A DNA stretch of 27,795 nt from a virus: positions 1 through 27,795 of IMG/VR virus record IMGVR_UViG_3300032676_000818. One strand, 5' to 3'. Shown here in pieces: positions 10,897-21,452 of the stretch (position 1 is its first letter; the number at the start of each line of letters is the position of its first letter). The notes under the pieces were generated by a model, which was given only the letters and a program-made list of their open reading frames with translations, did not search any database and was not told where the DNA came from. The translations under genes were made by a program, and so were the position numbers.

Positions 10897-12792
10897 ATGG
10901 CGCTATCCCCGGACAACGAAAAGGCTGCTGGGCAGATAGTCACGATGTTTCAGGAGCGGCAGATGAGCCGCTCGGGAATCTTCAAGCGAATGGCTGAGGT
11001 GCGTGACCACTACAACGGTGACGTAATCGTTCCCCTGCCGGAGTTGGACGAGGCTGAGAAGCCAGCCATCCCGAACCTTATCGCTCAGGGCATTGACCAG
11101 TTCTCAATGCGTGTGGCGTCGGTCTTGCCCGACATCCAGTACCCCGCTCTCCGCAACGGCATTCAGGCGTCGGAGAACAAAGCGCATGACCGGCGCATGG
11201 CCAACCTCGGTTGGTGGGACATGAACAAGATGACCACCAAGGTCCGCCGTCGCGCCCGCCACTTGACGGCATACGGTATGTCGGCCATCTCCATTTCGCC
11301 CGTGGCCCTCGACCCCAGCGACCGCCGACAGATTCCATTCTGGCGTGTACGCAACCCATTGGCCACGTTCCCGTCACCCATGATTGACCCTGACAACATG
11401 GAGCCAACCGACTGCATCTTCTCAGACCGCCGCCCGCTTGGCTGGCTGCAAGAGAACTACCCGACGCAGATGAATGTGCTGTATCGTGGCGACAAAGGCA
11501 AGTCGGACCTGTTCCAGATTCTGGAATACATGGACGCCGCCGAGACCGTATTGGTTGCCGTCGGCGCCGACCGTCCAAAGGCTACGCCCTATGGCCAGGA
11601 AGTTGGCAAGGGTGCGGCTTCCAACATTGTTCTTGAACGTATCCCCAACCGAGCAGAAGTCTGCCCTGTTGTCATTGCTGGTCGCATTACGCTTGACCGC
11701 TTGCAGGGCCAGTTCGACCAAATGCTCGGCATGTACCAACGAGAGGCAAAACTTGACGCACTCAACACCATCGCGGTATTCCGCAATGTGTTCCCCGATG
11801 AGTGGGTGGTTTCCCCCGCAAACGCACCCACGAGTCCCCGAATTATCCAAGAGGCCGATGGCAAAATGGGTATCCGAGGAATTTTGGATAAGGGACAAAT
11901 CCAACTAATTCACCCACAGCAGACGCAGGACGCGCAGATTGCCATCAGCAACCTTGAACGCGCCCAGCGTATGACGGGCAACATCCCCCAAGAACTTAAT
12001 GGCGAGTCTGGTTCTAACATCCGCACCGCTCGCCGTGGTGCTACTGTCTTGGGGTCAGCCATTGACATGCCACTTCAGGAGTACCAGGAAATTCTGGCAA
12101 ACTCGATGGAACTGGAAAACAACCGCGCTGTCAAGATGATGAAGGCGTACTACGGCAACAAGCCCAGTATGTTCTTCTTCGGCACTGATGGCAAAATCGA
12201 GCGACCGGACTACACCCCTAATGAAACATTTGAAACTGACATGTCAAAGGTTGTCTACCCAATGCCAGGTAGCGACATCAATTCTATGGTGGTGTCTATT
12301 GGACAGCGTGTTGGCATGGGTATCATGTCCAACGAAACCGCACGAATCATGGACCCGGCGATTAAGGACCCGGCGCGTGAAGCGGACTTGGTTGAAGTTG
12401 AGGGTCTACGTAAGGCGCTCCTTACGGGACTTGAACAGCAAGCGGCACAAGGTCAACTAGACCCCAGCATCATTGCTCGTATCGCCTTGGCCAAGTCAAA
12501 GCGCCACACCACGCTGGAAGAAGCCGTCGCCGAAATTCACAAGGAAGAGCAGGAAAAGCAGCAGGCCCAGGCTCAACAGCAGCAGCAGGGACCAACCGCT
12601 GACCAGCAGCCAGGCTTGGGCGTTAGCCCCGACAACCCCATCCAGCAGGGACCGCAGCAGCAGGGACCGCCCGACCTTGGGGCTCTTCTTTCTCAGTTGC
12701 ACGCAGGCGGTGGCGCTCCAGGCGGCGCACCGCAGGGCGGCATGGCACCAGCAGTTGCACAGGCACCAGCACCAGCACCAGCAGGAGTGTAG
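10897..12792 (+). CDS. Portal protein
   Basis: The 631-residue product directly follows terL, as expected for the portal, the dodecameric ring through which DNA enters and leaves the head. Features fit portal proteins of actinophages: an N-terminal helical region with N-L-I-A-Q-G-I-D-Q-F, a long mixed core with R-N-P-L-A-T-F-P, and a helical stem region (about 330-420). The last 90 residues are low-complexity: Gln-rich (Q-A-Q-Q-Q-Q-Q-G), then Gly/Pro/Ala-rich. Such tails are usually disordered, and the repeats may mediate scaffold or internal-protein contacts. The identification rests on position, length and composition. Confidence 0.85.
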   Translation: MALSPDNEKAAGQIVTMFQERQMSRSGIFKRMAEVRDHYNGDVIVPLPELDEAEKPAIPNLIAQGIDQFSMRVASVLPDIQYPALRNGIQASENKAHDRRMANLGWWDMNKMTTKVRRRARHLTAYGMSAISISPVALDPSDRRQIPFWRVRNPLATFPSPMIDPDNMEPTDCIFSDRRPLGWLQENYPTQMNVLYRGDKGKSDLFQILEYMDAAETVLVAVGADRPKATPYGQEVGKGAASNIVLERIPNRAEVCPVVIAGRITLDRLQGQFDQMLGMYQREAKLDALNTIAVFRNVFPDEWVVSPANAPTSPRIIQEADGKMGIRGILDKGQIQLIHPQQTQDAQIAISNLERAQRMTGNIPQELNGESGSNIRTARRGATVLGSAIDMPLQEYQEILANSMELENNRAVKMMKAYYGNKPSMFFFGTDGKIERPDYTPNETFETDMSKVVYPMPGSDINSMVVSIGQRVGMGIMSNETARIMDPAIKDPAREADLVEVEGLRKALLTGLEQQAAQGQLDPSIIARIALAKSKRHTTLEEAVAEIHKEEQEKQQAQAQQQQQGPTADQQPGLGVSPDNPIQQGPQQQGPPDLGALLSQLHAGGGAPGGAPQGGMAPAVAQAPAPAPAGV

Positions 12793-12795
12793 TAA

Positions 12796-13227
12796 ATGCC
12801 ACGTAAAGGTAGGGGCGGCGCACGCCAAGGAACACCGGGCATTGCGTACGGAAACCGTACGGACTTGAACCAGCCCATCTCAACCGTGCCCGGTCAGGAA
12901 TACGGCAAGGCAACGGAGCAGCGCGATGCACAGCGGGCTGTGCCAATGGCTTCTTCCCCCGTCGCCGACATCGACCCCTCTATGGCACCCCCCACCCCGC
13001 AAGGGCGCCCTATGGCAATGCCGGGCTCGTTGCCGTACATTGCTCCCACTTCACGGCCCGACGAGCCAGTAACCGCTGGGCTGCCTACTGGCCCTGGCCC
13101 TGGCCCTGAAGCGTTGGGCGCTACTGGACCAACCTTTGACCAAATCATTCGCAGCGTTGCAAGTAGCCCACACGCTTCTGCCGTTGCTACTCAAATCGCC
13201 AATGTGGCTCGTTCGTTAGGTTATTAA
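12796..13227 (+). CDS. Disordered Pro/Gly-rich protein, 143 aa
   Basis: The product begins with a basic Gly-rich stretch (P-R-K-G-R-G-G-A-R-Q-G), continues through a long Pro/Gly/Ala/Met region with P-G-P-G-P-G-P, and ends in a short helix (I-A-N-V-A-R-S-L-G-Y). It is probably unstructured for its first 110 residues. It lies between portal and the giant protein, with TAATG overlap into the latter. It may be an adaptor or a head-packaged cargo linker. No known family. Confidence 0.8.
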   Translation: MPRKGRGGARQGTPGIAYGNRTDLNQPISTVPGQEYGKATEQRDAQRAVPMASSPVADIDPSMAPPTPQGRPMAMPGSLPYIAPTSRPDEPVTAGLPTGPGPGPEALGATGPTFDQIIRSVASSPHASAVATQIANVARSLGY

Positions 13228-16200
13228 TGGCAGATTTCACTCCCGTCGGTGGCGTTGAAGCAAATGCTGAGGGGCACCGCCCCGGATACACAATTAGCGA
13301 TTCAACCGTTACCGACCCGGGTTTGGACGCAACAAACGCTCTTGGTTTTTCAACCGACCACAAACTCGCCACTTTCATTGCAGACAACTCAGGCTTGGGC
13401 AACTCGCCCGACGCCCTGCTGGGCTACGCCCAGGCCCACGACTTAAACGCAAACCAGGTTTCCGCTGCGGCAAAGTACATGTTGCTGCATCATCACATTG
13501 ACCAGTACCTAGGCCAGCAGACTCAACAAGAAAGCCTGTGGGGCGCATTTACCCACACGGTTTTTAGCGGCGTTCGAAGCGCTGTCGATAGTTGGCAAAA
13601 TGCACTGTTTCACAATCAGAACGAAATCCAAGGGTTTAACAGTGGTGGTGTTCTTGGGGCGCTTGGGGCAAACGCTTCCCAAGACGTAAAAACCGCGGAG
13701 AACATTCCGAAAGATGTTAGTAAAGTTGCCGGTGCGATACCGGGGGCCGTTGAGGGCATTGGCAAAAAACTCTACAACATTCAGATGCAGTCCGAGGCTC
13801 AACAAGCCGAAGCCATTCAAAACCAGGGATTCGTAAAAGGTGTTTTGGGCTCAAGCGCCTACCCAGGAATCATTAGTGGTGCAACGCAAGGCACGGATGA
13901 CATTGCCAAGTTTGTGTGGGATGTTGCCAAGCGGTTTGGCGTAAGTTCTGAAGAGTTGATGACCTTGGGGTTTGAAGGGCCCAAGGGAAATTGGCTGGGC
14001 AACATTGAAGACCTTGGGGCAACTTTTGCAAATGCGATTCGCTCGACGGGAGATTTGGTTAACCCGTTCAGCAAGAGCAACGGTTTCATGCTCATGGCTC
14101 ACACCATGGCGTTCTACCAAAGCGTTGCCGCAAAGTATGGTTGGGCTCACGCGATGGGCTACGCACTCCCTTCAGTCATGGCTAGTCTTGCGACCGATGG
14201 GGCAGTCTCTGCGGGCGTTACCGCCGAAGACGCTGTGACAGCGGCTAGTGACGATGAAGTTATTAACACTGTTAACAACGCCCTTTCAAGTAATGAGCCG
14301 ATTTCGGATGACTTGAAGGCGTCGTATGAAAAGGCGATGGAACGACGGGCTGCTCGTCTTAAGGCGCAGAAGATTACGGAAGAGGGACAAGCCGGCTCGA
14401 AAGCCATGAAGGCTTCTGAAAAGTTCTTTGACTATTCAACGCGTCCGCTTTCTTCAATGTTTAAGGCGGCACGTAGCATGGGTAAGCCCATGGCAAGCGT
14501 CAAGATGAACGCTTTGTACCTTACGACGCAGGAGTCGGCTCTTAAGAGTTCGGACCCCTGGATTAAGGACATGTGGGACAAGACCCGCAACGGTATCGCT
14601 TACGATGCTTCTGGCCGGCCAATGGGGACCGACGGGCAAGTCCTTGCTAGTTATTTTGGTTTGGACAAGGGGAGCATGTTTTTCTCCCCTGTCTCCGGCT
14701 TGACCGACTTCTATACCAAGTGGATTGGCGCCGACCCCTTGGGAGCATACGGCAAAGCAGTCGGTGGCGCTTTCTCATTTGACGGCTTTAGCGGAATGCT
14801 GGGTCGGTGGTTCGGTGGTCTTGGCGTTCGCAGCGCTGATGACGTACAACGAGCCTACAACGAGTACGGGCGCGTGCGTCGCGCTTTCCAGTACATGGCC
14901 ACCCACAATGCCGCCGAGATTGCTGACGCTTTCCGTAATACGTACAGCAACGATGCAGTCCGAGACGTATCTGCGGGCTCTTTGCTTTCTCGTTTGGGCG
15001 AGGCCAAGACCGTCGATGAAGTCATCAAAATCCACCAAGACGTTGCCGAGGGTTTCTCAATGACCAAGGGCATGGTGCCAACCATGACCTACTATGAAGT
15101 AACCAAGGCGGCCCTTAAGGGCAAGTTGGGTGAGATTCTCCACACCGTAGGTGATGCATTTGAAACCGACGGTCGATTCCGTGAATACATCGCCAAGGCC
15201 GTGATGGAGCAGACGGGTGTGGACATCCGCCCAAACAACGCCCTTCTTTACATTGCCAATGGCGACAGCGTCCTGAGCACCACCGCATTTGCCCGTTGGC
15301 TGTCCACCCGGTTCACGCGTGACGCCATGTACATCGACGACCTCTTGGGCAAAGTGGAAAACCGCGTTGTTCGAGTCGGCAGTGCTGACGCCATCCCAGC
15401 GATTATGGACTTCTTGCGCTCTTGTTTGATGGACGAAACTACCATCAAGACTGTTGGCGATGCGCTGCTACACACGACTAACAAGCAGGACTACATCAAC
15501 GTCTACCGCCACGCAATGTATCACGCAGTGATGCGCCGCGTCACCGCAGGTATGAACAAAGCCGAATTGTCAGTTTTCCTTGCGACTTCGTCAGACCACG
15601 TGTGGAATGAAGTGATTCGCATGACCGGACTCGACGGCGGAAGCCGCACCGCGTTTGCTTCTATTGCGGGTGAGTTTGGTGCGGACGCTGCACAGACCGT
15701 CAACTCCGACGCCGCCAAGTTTGGTGGCATTGGCTTGACCCACCTGGGAGAACTTCGGTTCCCGCGTGCGGCAGAACTCCGTGGATTGGCCAAGAGGACC
15801 GAGGCCATAACTGCCACCATCTACGCTTCGCAGCATGGCCAGGAACTTGCCACTCAGTTGCTGAAACTTGAAGACCTGCAGAAATTGGCCGAGTTCCATG
15901 GCGCAGACTTGAACGGCGCAGACGAAGTCGTCCGAACCAAAATCCAAGAAGCAGTCAAAAAGATTGAACCCGTGGCCACCCGCTTTGAAGCGTCAGGCGT
16001 AAGCCCAGAAACCCACGCCATCAACAAGGGTGCTGAGCAATTCAAGGAAGACGGCGGACGTGTGCTTTACATGAAGAACACAAAGCGTCAAAGGCGCATG
16101 CTCTTCAACCAAGCGGCCGACATCCGCATTGCAGCGAATGTAATGGTCAACCGTCCGCAGGAAGCCGCAAGGATGCGGACCCTGGCCGACGCCATTGAAA

Positions 16201-19200
16201 AAATTGCCAGTGGCGCAGAAGGCCACGTTGCCATAATTCGTGGTGACGTTGTTGGCGCGGCAACCACCCGCATGGACGACAACGGTGTTGTCAAGATTGA
16301 CGAGATGGCGCACATGCCTGGCCACGGTACGGCCCACGACGCAATCAAGAAGGCAATTGCCAAGATTGCCTATGGGACCGACTCCCCCATCGAAGGCGCC
16401 GGTCTTGCCTTCACGCCAGATGAAGTTGCCGAGATTGCTAGCGACCCCAAATTGGCCGAGACTGACATGGTCAAGGGATATAACACCGGCCACGACGGCG
16501 TCCAGTCAATCATCGCCAAGCACATGGCTGACAAGTACGCCGCTGAAAGCGAAAAACTTGCCAATGCGTACGACGAGATTCGTGCGGAAGTCTTTAACAT
16601 CCAACCGCGCATAAATTCGCTTGCGGACGAGATTGCTCGTGGAAACTCCGAGAGCCTCTTTGCTTACGCAATGGGCATGGGGGACAAGCCTGCCGACCCC
16701 AAGGAACTTATTCAGGAGATGAACTCCTTAAAGGGCCGACAGACAGCATTCCAGGATGCTGCGACTGAACTCGCTCGTCGCATGGAATCGCCGACGTACA
16801 CGGAGGAAGAACTCCGTAACGCCGTCATTGCGCTTCGGGAGGCAACCCACAACAGCCTTGAACTTAGCGAGATGCTCAAGACGGGCCGTGGGTACAAGCC
16901 ACCAGAAATGAAGAAGTTTATTGCGGACTCCTATTCACAGGACCTGCAGGACGAAGACCTCTACGAAATGCCTGCGTCCGAGACCGGCTGGGACCGTGGC
17001 GTCATTGACCGCCTAAAGGACAGGTTGCAAGAAACGTTCCCGGGAAACCCCGAGACCGCCCAGAAGTTTATTGACCAACTTAACTCGTTTGCCGACATGA
17101 TTGGCAAGGGAATGTTCAAGGGGCTTTTCACTTGGAAGGTCGGCGGTGAAAGCCCTATCGCTTTGGGCGTGTACCCACAAGCAGGTAATTACAACCCGTA
17201 CGACACCATAATGAACATTTTCGACAAGGCGTTGCGCAACCCCGCTTACCTCAAGCACACCCTTGTTCACGAACTCTGGCACCACCTTTCGACCTACGCG
17301 CCTGATGGCGTACTTAAGGGTTTACGAGATGAATTGACTTCAGCGCAGGAGGACTTCCTTAGCAAGTTCCCTCTTCGCGAGTACATTAACTCTAAGGACT
17401 ACGCCTTCGAAGCAGACCCCGAAGAAAAGAAGTACCTCGAAAGCCTTGCGTCAAAGTTCAGGGGCGCCGAAAACATCCCGGTAAATCAAATTGATTTCCG
17501 TCGCCTCCCGTACTACATCATGCGTTACGGCGGACGTAACTACCACCTTGCTAATCTTGACGAGTACTTCGCCGAGAAGATGACGTTTGCGACCGAAGAC
17601 ACGATGACAAACAACCCAACCCTTCGGGCCGCCCGTCGAATCTTTGGCGCGACCCTTGAAGGCATTGGCGCAGTGCACGGCAACAACTTTGCGGAAGAAG
17701 TCTTTAAGGATTTCTGGGAGCAGCGGTTCACTGATTTCTCTCCAGTCAAGGACACCTTGACCATGCGACTTAAGAACCTTGACGCCCAGGCGTTCAACGC
17801 CTTGGTCAAGGACCCGCCCATCGAGACGGTTCAGAAACTGGTCAAGGAAATGTACGCCGCCTATAAGGGGAAGAACCCGTACACCCTTGCTTGGCAGCGC
17901 ACTGCTGACGGCATCAACCGATTCCTGAGCAAGACCTTTGTTCCCCTTGCCCTCTTCTCCGGCGGTTGGGCACTTCGCGTCGGCGCTTCCGAAGCAACGC
18001 TTAACTCCCTACGTTTTGGTGGGTGGGCATCGTTTGACGCAAAGGTAATGACTGCGATTGCGAAGCACGAAGCCCGAGGACTCATGGCGTTGGAAGACGC
18101 TACCAAGGAACGAGGCCTCATCCGCAACGTTGTCGCCGGTGCTTTGCTCGGTGTCGAAAAAAACATCGTCCGAGGCATGGACCAATTCCAGCGAGACCGT
18201 ATGTTGGACGACTTTGTCGGCACCATCATCCGTCACAACGGACACCTGCCCGGTGGCGTGCATGAAGTCGAAGACACCGTGTTCAATGACAAGACGGTCG
18301 AAAACGCAATGGCTGGTCTTGTTCTTGGTGTTGACGACAAGGGCCGTTTCATCATGGCCGATACCCACTCTTCGAAGGACGGCGGCTGGGGCTATCTTTC
18401 GTCGGGCAGCGCAGACTACGTCCGTGCTTTGCGTGAGCACATCACCCGCTTGGCGAACGACCCACTGCTCAACCCCACCTCAAAGAAACTTGAAGAAATC
18501 TTCTACGAGGCCGGCCTCAAGTCAATGGGCGGGGACCTCAATAACCTTCCTCGTGAAGTCGAGCGACTTTCGGCAGACGAGCAGCGCCAGGAGATTATCA
18601 GTGCCGGTGCCTCGCAGTACCGTACGCCTGAGTCGGTGGAGATTCTTCGCGAGCAGTTGGAACAGACCGCACTTGATTCCATCAACAGTCTTTCCGAAGC
18701 AGACCGCGTTCGCTTCGACCGAGACCTCGGTCGCCTTAACGCAACTAGCCCGTTGGCCCGTAATTCCGCTCACGAAGAATGGGCTGCCGTAATCGCCGAA
18801 AATGCCATCAAGAGTGTCATGGGTAAGGACGAGACGGGATACATCTTCCACTCGCCGCTTGTTATGCAGGCCGCAAACCCTGAGACGATTAAGTCAATGG
18901 ACGAGTTCACCCGTGACCTCAACGGCATGGGCGCTACTGCACCGACCAACATCCCGAGCAGCATGACCAAGGCCAGCGCCCCAGGTCGTTACTCGCTCCA
19001 GCACTTGACGCAGGTTGGGCACGACAAATTCCTTGGACCAATCGTGAACAAGATGGTGCGTGAACCCACGTTCCTCCTTGAGCAGCACTACGCTATGGAG
19101 AAGTTGCGCGACCTAGTGAAGATTAACGCGGTGGACGAAGAGACCGCTCAGGCGATGGCCGACGAGCGTGCCTTCCGCAACATGAGTAAGTATGTTCACA

Positions 19201-20954
19201 ACCCCAAGGACAAGACCCTTTGGGAAGTAAACATGCGAGTTGCCGCGCCGTTCTACTTTGCCCAAAACCAGGCTTGGCGTCGTGCTTTCCGCGTCATGCG
19301 CGAAGACCCGGGTGCATTTGAGAAGTACCTTAAGTTGTCTTTGGGCGTGACTAACTACATCAGCAGCGCCTCCTCTGGCGGGAACATCCCAAGCATCTTC
19401 ATCCCGGGCTCAACTTGGCTGGGCAAGTCCGGCGCCATTGCCGGTACTCGTATTGACCCCAACAGCCCCGGTTGGTTCTTCAACCAAATGAACTTTGGCT
19501 TTGCGTTCGACCCAATTTCTGTGTCGTCTGTGTTCCCCACGGGCTCGACGGGCTTTGGCCGCCACGACTACCTCTCAGACCTTGGGCTTTTCCGCCCATC
19601 GTGGGGCCCCGTCGTGACCATCCCAATCAAGATGTCCGAGTTCTTCCTTAACAAGTCACACACCTGGCCGATGCTTTCCAAGGTTCTTAACGCTTGGGTT
19701 CTGGGGCCTGCTTCGGCGAACTCGTCGCTGTACAGCGACTTCTTCCCAAACACGGCCGCTCGCGACTTGCTTGAGGTTGGTGTTTCGTTGGCTGGTGTGT
19801 CTGGCATCCCCCAGTTTTCGACCGACGCTTTGAACAGTACCGAAAACCTTGTCATCAACAACGCAATGGACAACCTGTACACGCGTGAATACGAGAACGT
19901 CTACAACAAGTACGACTGGAACAGCATCAACCCCGACACTGGAAACAAATGGACGCAACAGCAAATTGTCCAGTACTGCCGCGGCCAGGCGGACCTGAGC
20001 ATCACCAAGATGTTCAATCAAGTTGGCTTTACCCAGAAGTTCCTCGACGAAGCCCACGCTCAGGCCATCGTCATGTTCTTGGTGAAGTCAGTGCTTCAGA
20101 TGGGTTCGCCCGTTGCACTGAGCCTTCAGGAGAAGTTCTCGGCTGACCCCGAGTTCCAAAAGATTCTTGACAGCGTTGACCCACTTACCAAGCAGAAGTA
20201 CACGCTTCAGTCGGCGTCGGCAAAGTTTGCGGAGAAGTTCCCCACTCACCTCTACGACCTTGTTGCTCACAGCAGCGGGCCGTACGAGACGTGGGCGGAA
20301 ACAACGTCGGCAGTTCAGTTCATTCAGGACCACCCGAACGTTGCTCGTCAGTTCCCCAACGCATCGGCAATGTTGATTACCCGAGGTAATTACTCGCCGC
20401 AGGCGTACCAACTTGAAGCATCGCTTGGCTTGCGCCAGACGGACGCTCCTCAGGACTACATCAACGCCCTCTTGGTTTCGGCGGGCAACGACTACTACTA
20501 CAACTACCTTGCCACTGAGCCGCAGTTCGGGGGCAACGGGAGCACCGCTGGGCAGGCTATTTCGTACGAACAGTACACCGCCCTCAGCACGGCGGCAAAG
20601 CAGTACGGCATGTCCTCGAACCCGACGTGGTACACCTCGTTTGTTGGTGCTCAGCGGCACAACCTTGAAATAAACGCCTTCAAGGAAATGAACACCATGC
20701 TGAAGTCCAAGGACGTACCAGACGCCGTCTTCGGTGGGGCCGGCGAAAAAGCCAAGTTCGAAAACCTCATTCAGCAATACAACGGGGCTTTGTCCCAGGT
20801 CAACGATTTGGTTTCTGTTGGCGACAAGACGATTGCCAACTACGTCCGCCAGGAATGGTATGCGTTCTGTCTCCAGGCGGCTGCCAACCCGTACTACAAG
20901 AACCAGGGGTACTTCTTGACCTCAGTCCTTGCCAAACTACCCACCGCGAACTAA
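13227..20954 (+). CDS. Giant virion/ejection-type protein (2575 aa) with zincin protease motif
   Basis: The largest gene in the window. The first 450 residues are helical and Ala/Gly rich. Around 1000-1055 a segment (H-V-A-I-I-R-G-D-V-V-G-A, then M-P-G-H-G-T-A) weakly resembles a GNAT acetyltransferase core. At 1348-1353 H-E-L-W-H-H gives the zinc motif H-E-x2-H, and D-E-Y-F-A-E (1445-1450) offers the downstream Glu ligand seen in gluzincin-type metallopeptidases. The C-terminal 1000 residues are Asn/Phe/Trp-rich structural sequence. The position after portal and before scaffold, with giant size, suggests an internal protein packed in the head and ejected with DNA, or a MuF-like head protein fused to enzymes. 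The protease might mature the head or cut host wall or proteins. No exact family recognised. Confidence 0.8.
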   Translation: MADFTPVGGVEANAEGHRPGYTISDSTVTDPGLDATNALGFSTDHKLATFIADNSGLGNSPDALLGYAQAHDLNANQVSAAAKYMLLHHHIDQYLGQQTQQESLWGAFTHTVFSGVRSAVDSWQNALFHNQNEIQGFNSGGVLGALGANASQDVKTAENIPKDVSKVAGAIPGAVEGIGKKLYNIQMQSEAQQAEAIQNQGFVKGVLGSSAYPGIISGATQGTDDIAKFVWDVAKRFGVSSEELMTLGFEGPKGNWLGNIEDLGATFANAIRSTGDLVNPFSKSNGFMLMAHTMAFYQSVAAKYGWAHAMGYALPSVMASLATDGAVSAGVTAEDAVTAASDDEVINTVNNALSSNEPISDDLKASYEKAMERRAARLKAQKITEEGQAGSKAMKASEKFFDYSTRPLSSMFKAARSMGKPMASVKMNALYLTTQESALKSSDPWIKDMWDKTRNGIAYDASGRPMGTDGQVLASYFGLDKGSMFFSPVSGLTDFYTKWIGADPLGAYGKAVGGAFSFDGFSGMLGRWFGGLGVRSADDVQRAYNEYGRVRRAFQYMATHNAAEIADAFRNTYSNDAVRDVSAGSLLSRLGEAKTVDEVIKIHQDVAEGFSMTKGMVPTMTYYEVTKAALKGKLGEILHTVGDAFETDGRFREYIAKAVMEQTGVDIRPNNALLYIANGDSVLSTTAFARWLSTRFTRDAMYIDDLLGKVENRVVRVGSADAIPAIMDFLRSCLMDETTIKTVGDALLHTTNKQDYINVYRHAMYHAVMRRVTAGMNKAELSVFLATSSDHVWNEVIRMTGLDGGSRTAFASIAGEFGADAAQTVNSDAAKFGGIGLTHLGELRFPRAAELRGLAKRTEAITATIYASQHGQELATQLLKLEDLQKLAEFHGADLNGADEVVRTKIQEAVKKIEPVATRFEASGVSPETHAINKGAEQFKEDGGRVLYMKNTKRQRRMLFNQAADIRIAANVMVNRPQEAARMRTLADAIEKIASGAEGHVAIIRGDVVGAATTRMDDNGVVKIDEMAHMPGHGTAHDAIKKAIAKIAYGTDSPIEGAGLAFTPDEVAEIASDPKLAETDMVKGYNTGHDGVQSIIAKHMADKYAAESEKLANAYDEIRAEVFNIQPRINSLADEIARGNSESLFAYAMGMGDKPADPKELIQEMNSLKGRQTAFQDAATELARRMESPTYTEEELRNAVIALREATHNSLELSEMLKTGRGYKPPEMKKFIADSYSQDLQDEDLYEMPASETGWDRGVIDRLKDRLQETFPGNPETAQKFIDQLNSFADMIGKGMFKGLFTWKVGGESPIALGVYPQAGNYNPYDTIMNIFDKALRNPAYLKHTLVHELWHHLSTYAPDGVLKGLRDELTSAQEDFLSKFPLREYINSKDYAFEADPEEKKYLESLASKFRGAENIPVNQIDFRRLPYYIMRYGGRNYHLANLDEYFAEKMTFATEDTMTNNPTLRAARRIFGATLEGIGAVHGNNFAEEVFKDFWEQRFTDFSPVKDTLTMRLKNLDAQAFNALVKDPPIETVQKLVKEMYAAYKGKNPYTLAWQRTADGINRFLSKTFVPLALFSGGWALRVGASEATLNSLRFGGWASFDAKVMTAIAKHEARGLMALEDATKERGLIRNVVAGALLGVEKNIVRGMDQFQRDRMLDDFVGTIIRHNGHLPGGVHEVEDTVFNDKTVENAMAGLVLGVDDKGRFIMADTHSSKDGGWGYLSSGSADYVRALREHITRLANDPLLNPTSKKLEEIFYEAGLKSMGGDLNNLPREVERLSADEQRQEIISAGASQYRTPESVEILREQLEQTALDSINSLSEADRVRFDRDLGRLNATSPLARNSAHEEWAAVIAENAIKSVMGKDETGYIFHSPLVMQAANPETIKSMDEFTRDLNGMGATAPTNIPSSMTKASAPGRYSLQHLTQVGHDKFLGPIVNKMVREPTFLLEQHYAMEKLRDLVKINAVDEETAQAMADERAFRNMSKYVHNPKDKTLWEVNMRVAAPFYFAQNQAWRRAFRVMREDPGAFEKYLKLSLGVTNYISSASSGGNIPSIFIPGSTWLGKSGAIAGTRIDPNSPGWFFNQMNFGFAFDPISVSSVFPTGSTGFGRHDYLSDLGLFRPSWGPVVTIPIKMSEFFLNKSHTWPMLSKVLNAWVLGPASANSSLYSDFFPNTAARDLLEVGVSLAGVSGIPQFSTDALNSTENLVINNAMDNLYTREYENVYNKYDWNSINPDTGNKWTQQQIVQYCRGQADLSITKMFNQVGFTQKFLDEAHAQAIVMFLVKSVLQMGSPVALSLQEKFSADPEFQKILDSVDPLTKQKYTLQSASAKFAEKFPTHLYDLVAHSSGPYETWAETTSAVQFIQDHPNVARQFPNASAMLITRGNYSPQAYQLEASLGLRQTDAPQDYINALLVSAGNDYYYNYLATEPQFGGNGSTAGQAISYEQYTALSTAAKQYGMSSNPTWYTSFVGAQRHNLEINAFKEMNTMLKSKDVPDAVFGGAGEKAKFENLIQQYNGALSQVNDLVSVGDKTIANYVRQEWYAFCLQAAANPYYKNQGYFLTSVLAKLPTAN

Positions 20955-20963
20955 GGAGTAGCA

Positions 20964-21452
20964 ATGCCCGGAGAAACACCAGCACCCGAAAAGACATACG
21001 GTACCGAAGACTTTGCGATGCTAGCCCACAACTACCAAGTGCCCATGTCGTCTGAATCGCTGAAGCAGATGGCCGATGGGGCGGATGAGGGCAAGTTCAA
21101 GGCATTCGAGGAATACCTCAAGACAACCGCCCAAGGACTCTACCCTTCGTTCGCCCCACAGATTGCCTCAGGCATTCCCACGGCGTACTTGCTTGAGCCG
21201 TACCGCCAGTCGGCCAAGCAAATGTTGGGAGAGAACTTCGAACCCGACTTTATGAACGACCCCAAGGCGTCGGCCGCATTGATGGGTGGCCAGGACGAAA
21301 AGACTGGACGCCCCACGCCTATGACGCTGGACCAGTGGAAGAACCACATCCGGACCGAGCCCGCCTTCAAGTGGGCCTACACTCCCGAAGCCCACGCCCG
21401 GGCGAACATGTTGTTAAACACCCTCAAGACAGGAATGGAACAGGTGCAATAG
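20964..21452 (+). CDS. Structural protein, 162 aa, unknown
   Basis: AAGGAG lies about 6 nt before the ATG. The soluble helical product carries Y-P-S-F-A-P-Q-I, A-Y-L-L-E-P-Y-R and the tail T-P-E-A-H-A-R-A. Similar short phrases occur in proteins adjoining giant internal proteins of some phages. The next gene begins directly after its stop. With the 2575- and 492-residue products it forms a small/medium/large set reminiscent of the T7 internal core proteins gp14/15/16, but no sequence relation is visible. Confidence 0.75.
   Translation: MPGETPAPEKTYGTEDFAMLAHNYQVPMSSESLKQMADGADEGKFKAFEEYLKTTAQGLYPSFAPQIASGIPTAYLLEPYRQSAKQMLGENFEPDFMNDPKASAALMGGQDEKTGRPTPMTLDQWKNHIRTEPAFKWAYTPEAHARANMLLNTLKTGMEQVQ

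Noticed and set aside
20088-20777. Minus-strand ORF, 229 aa
   Set aside because: Antisense to the giant protein; no domain, and the sense strand is clearly coding.
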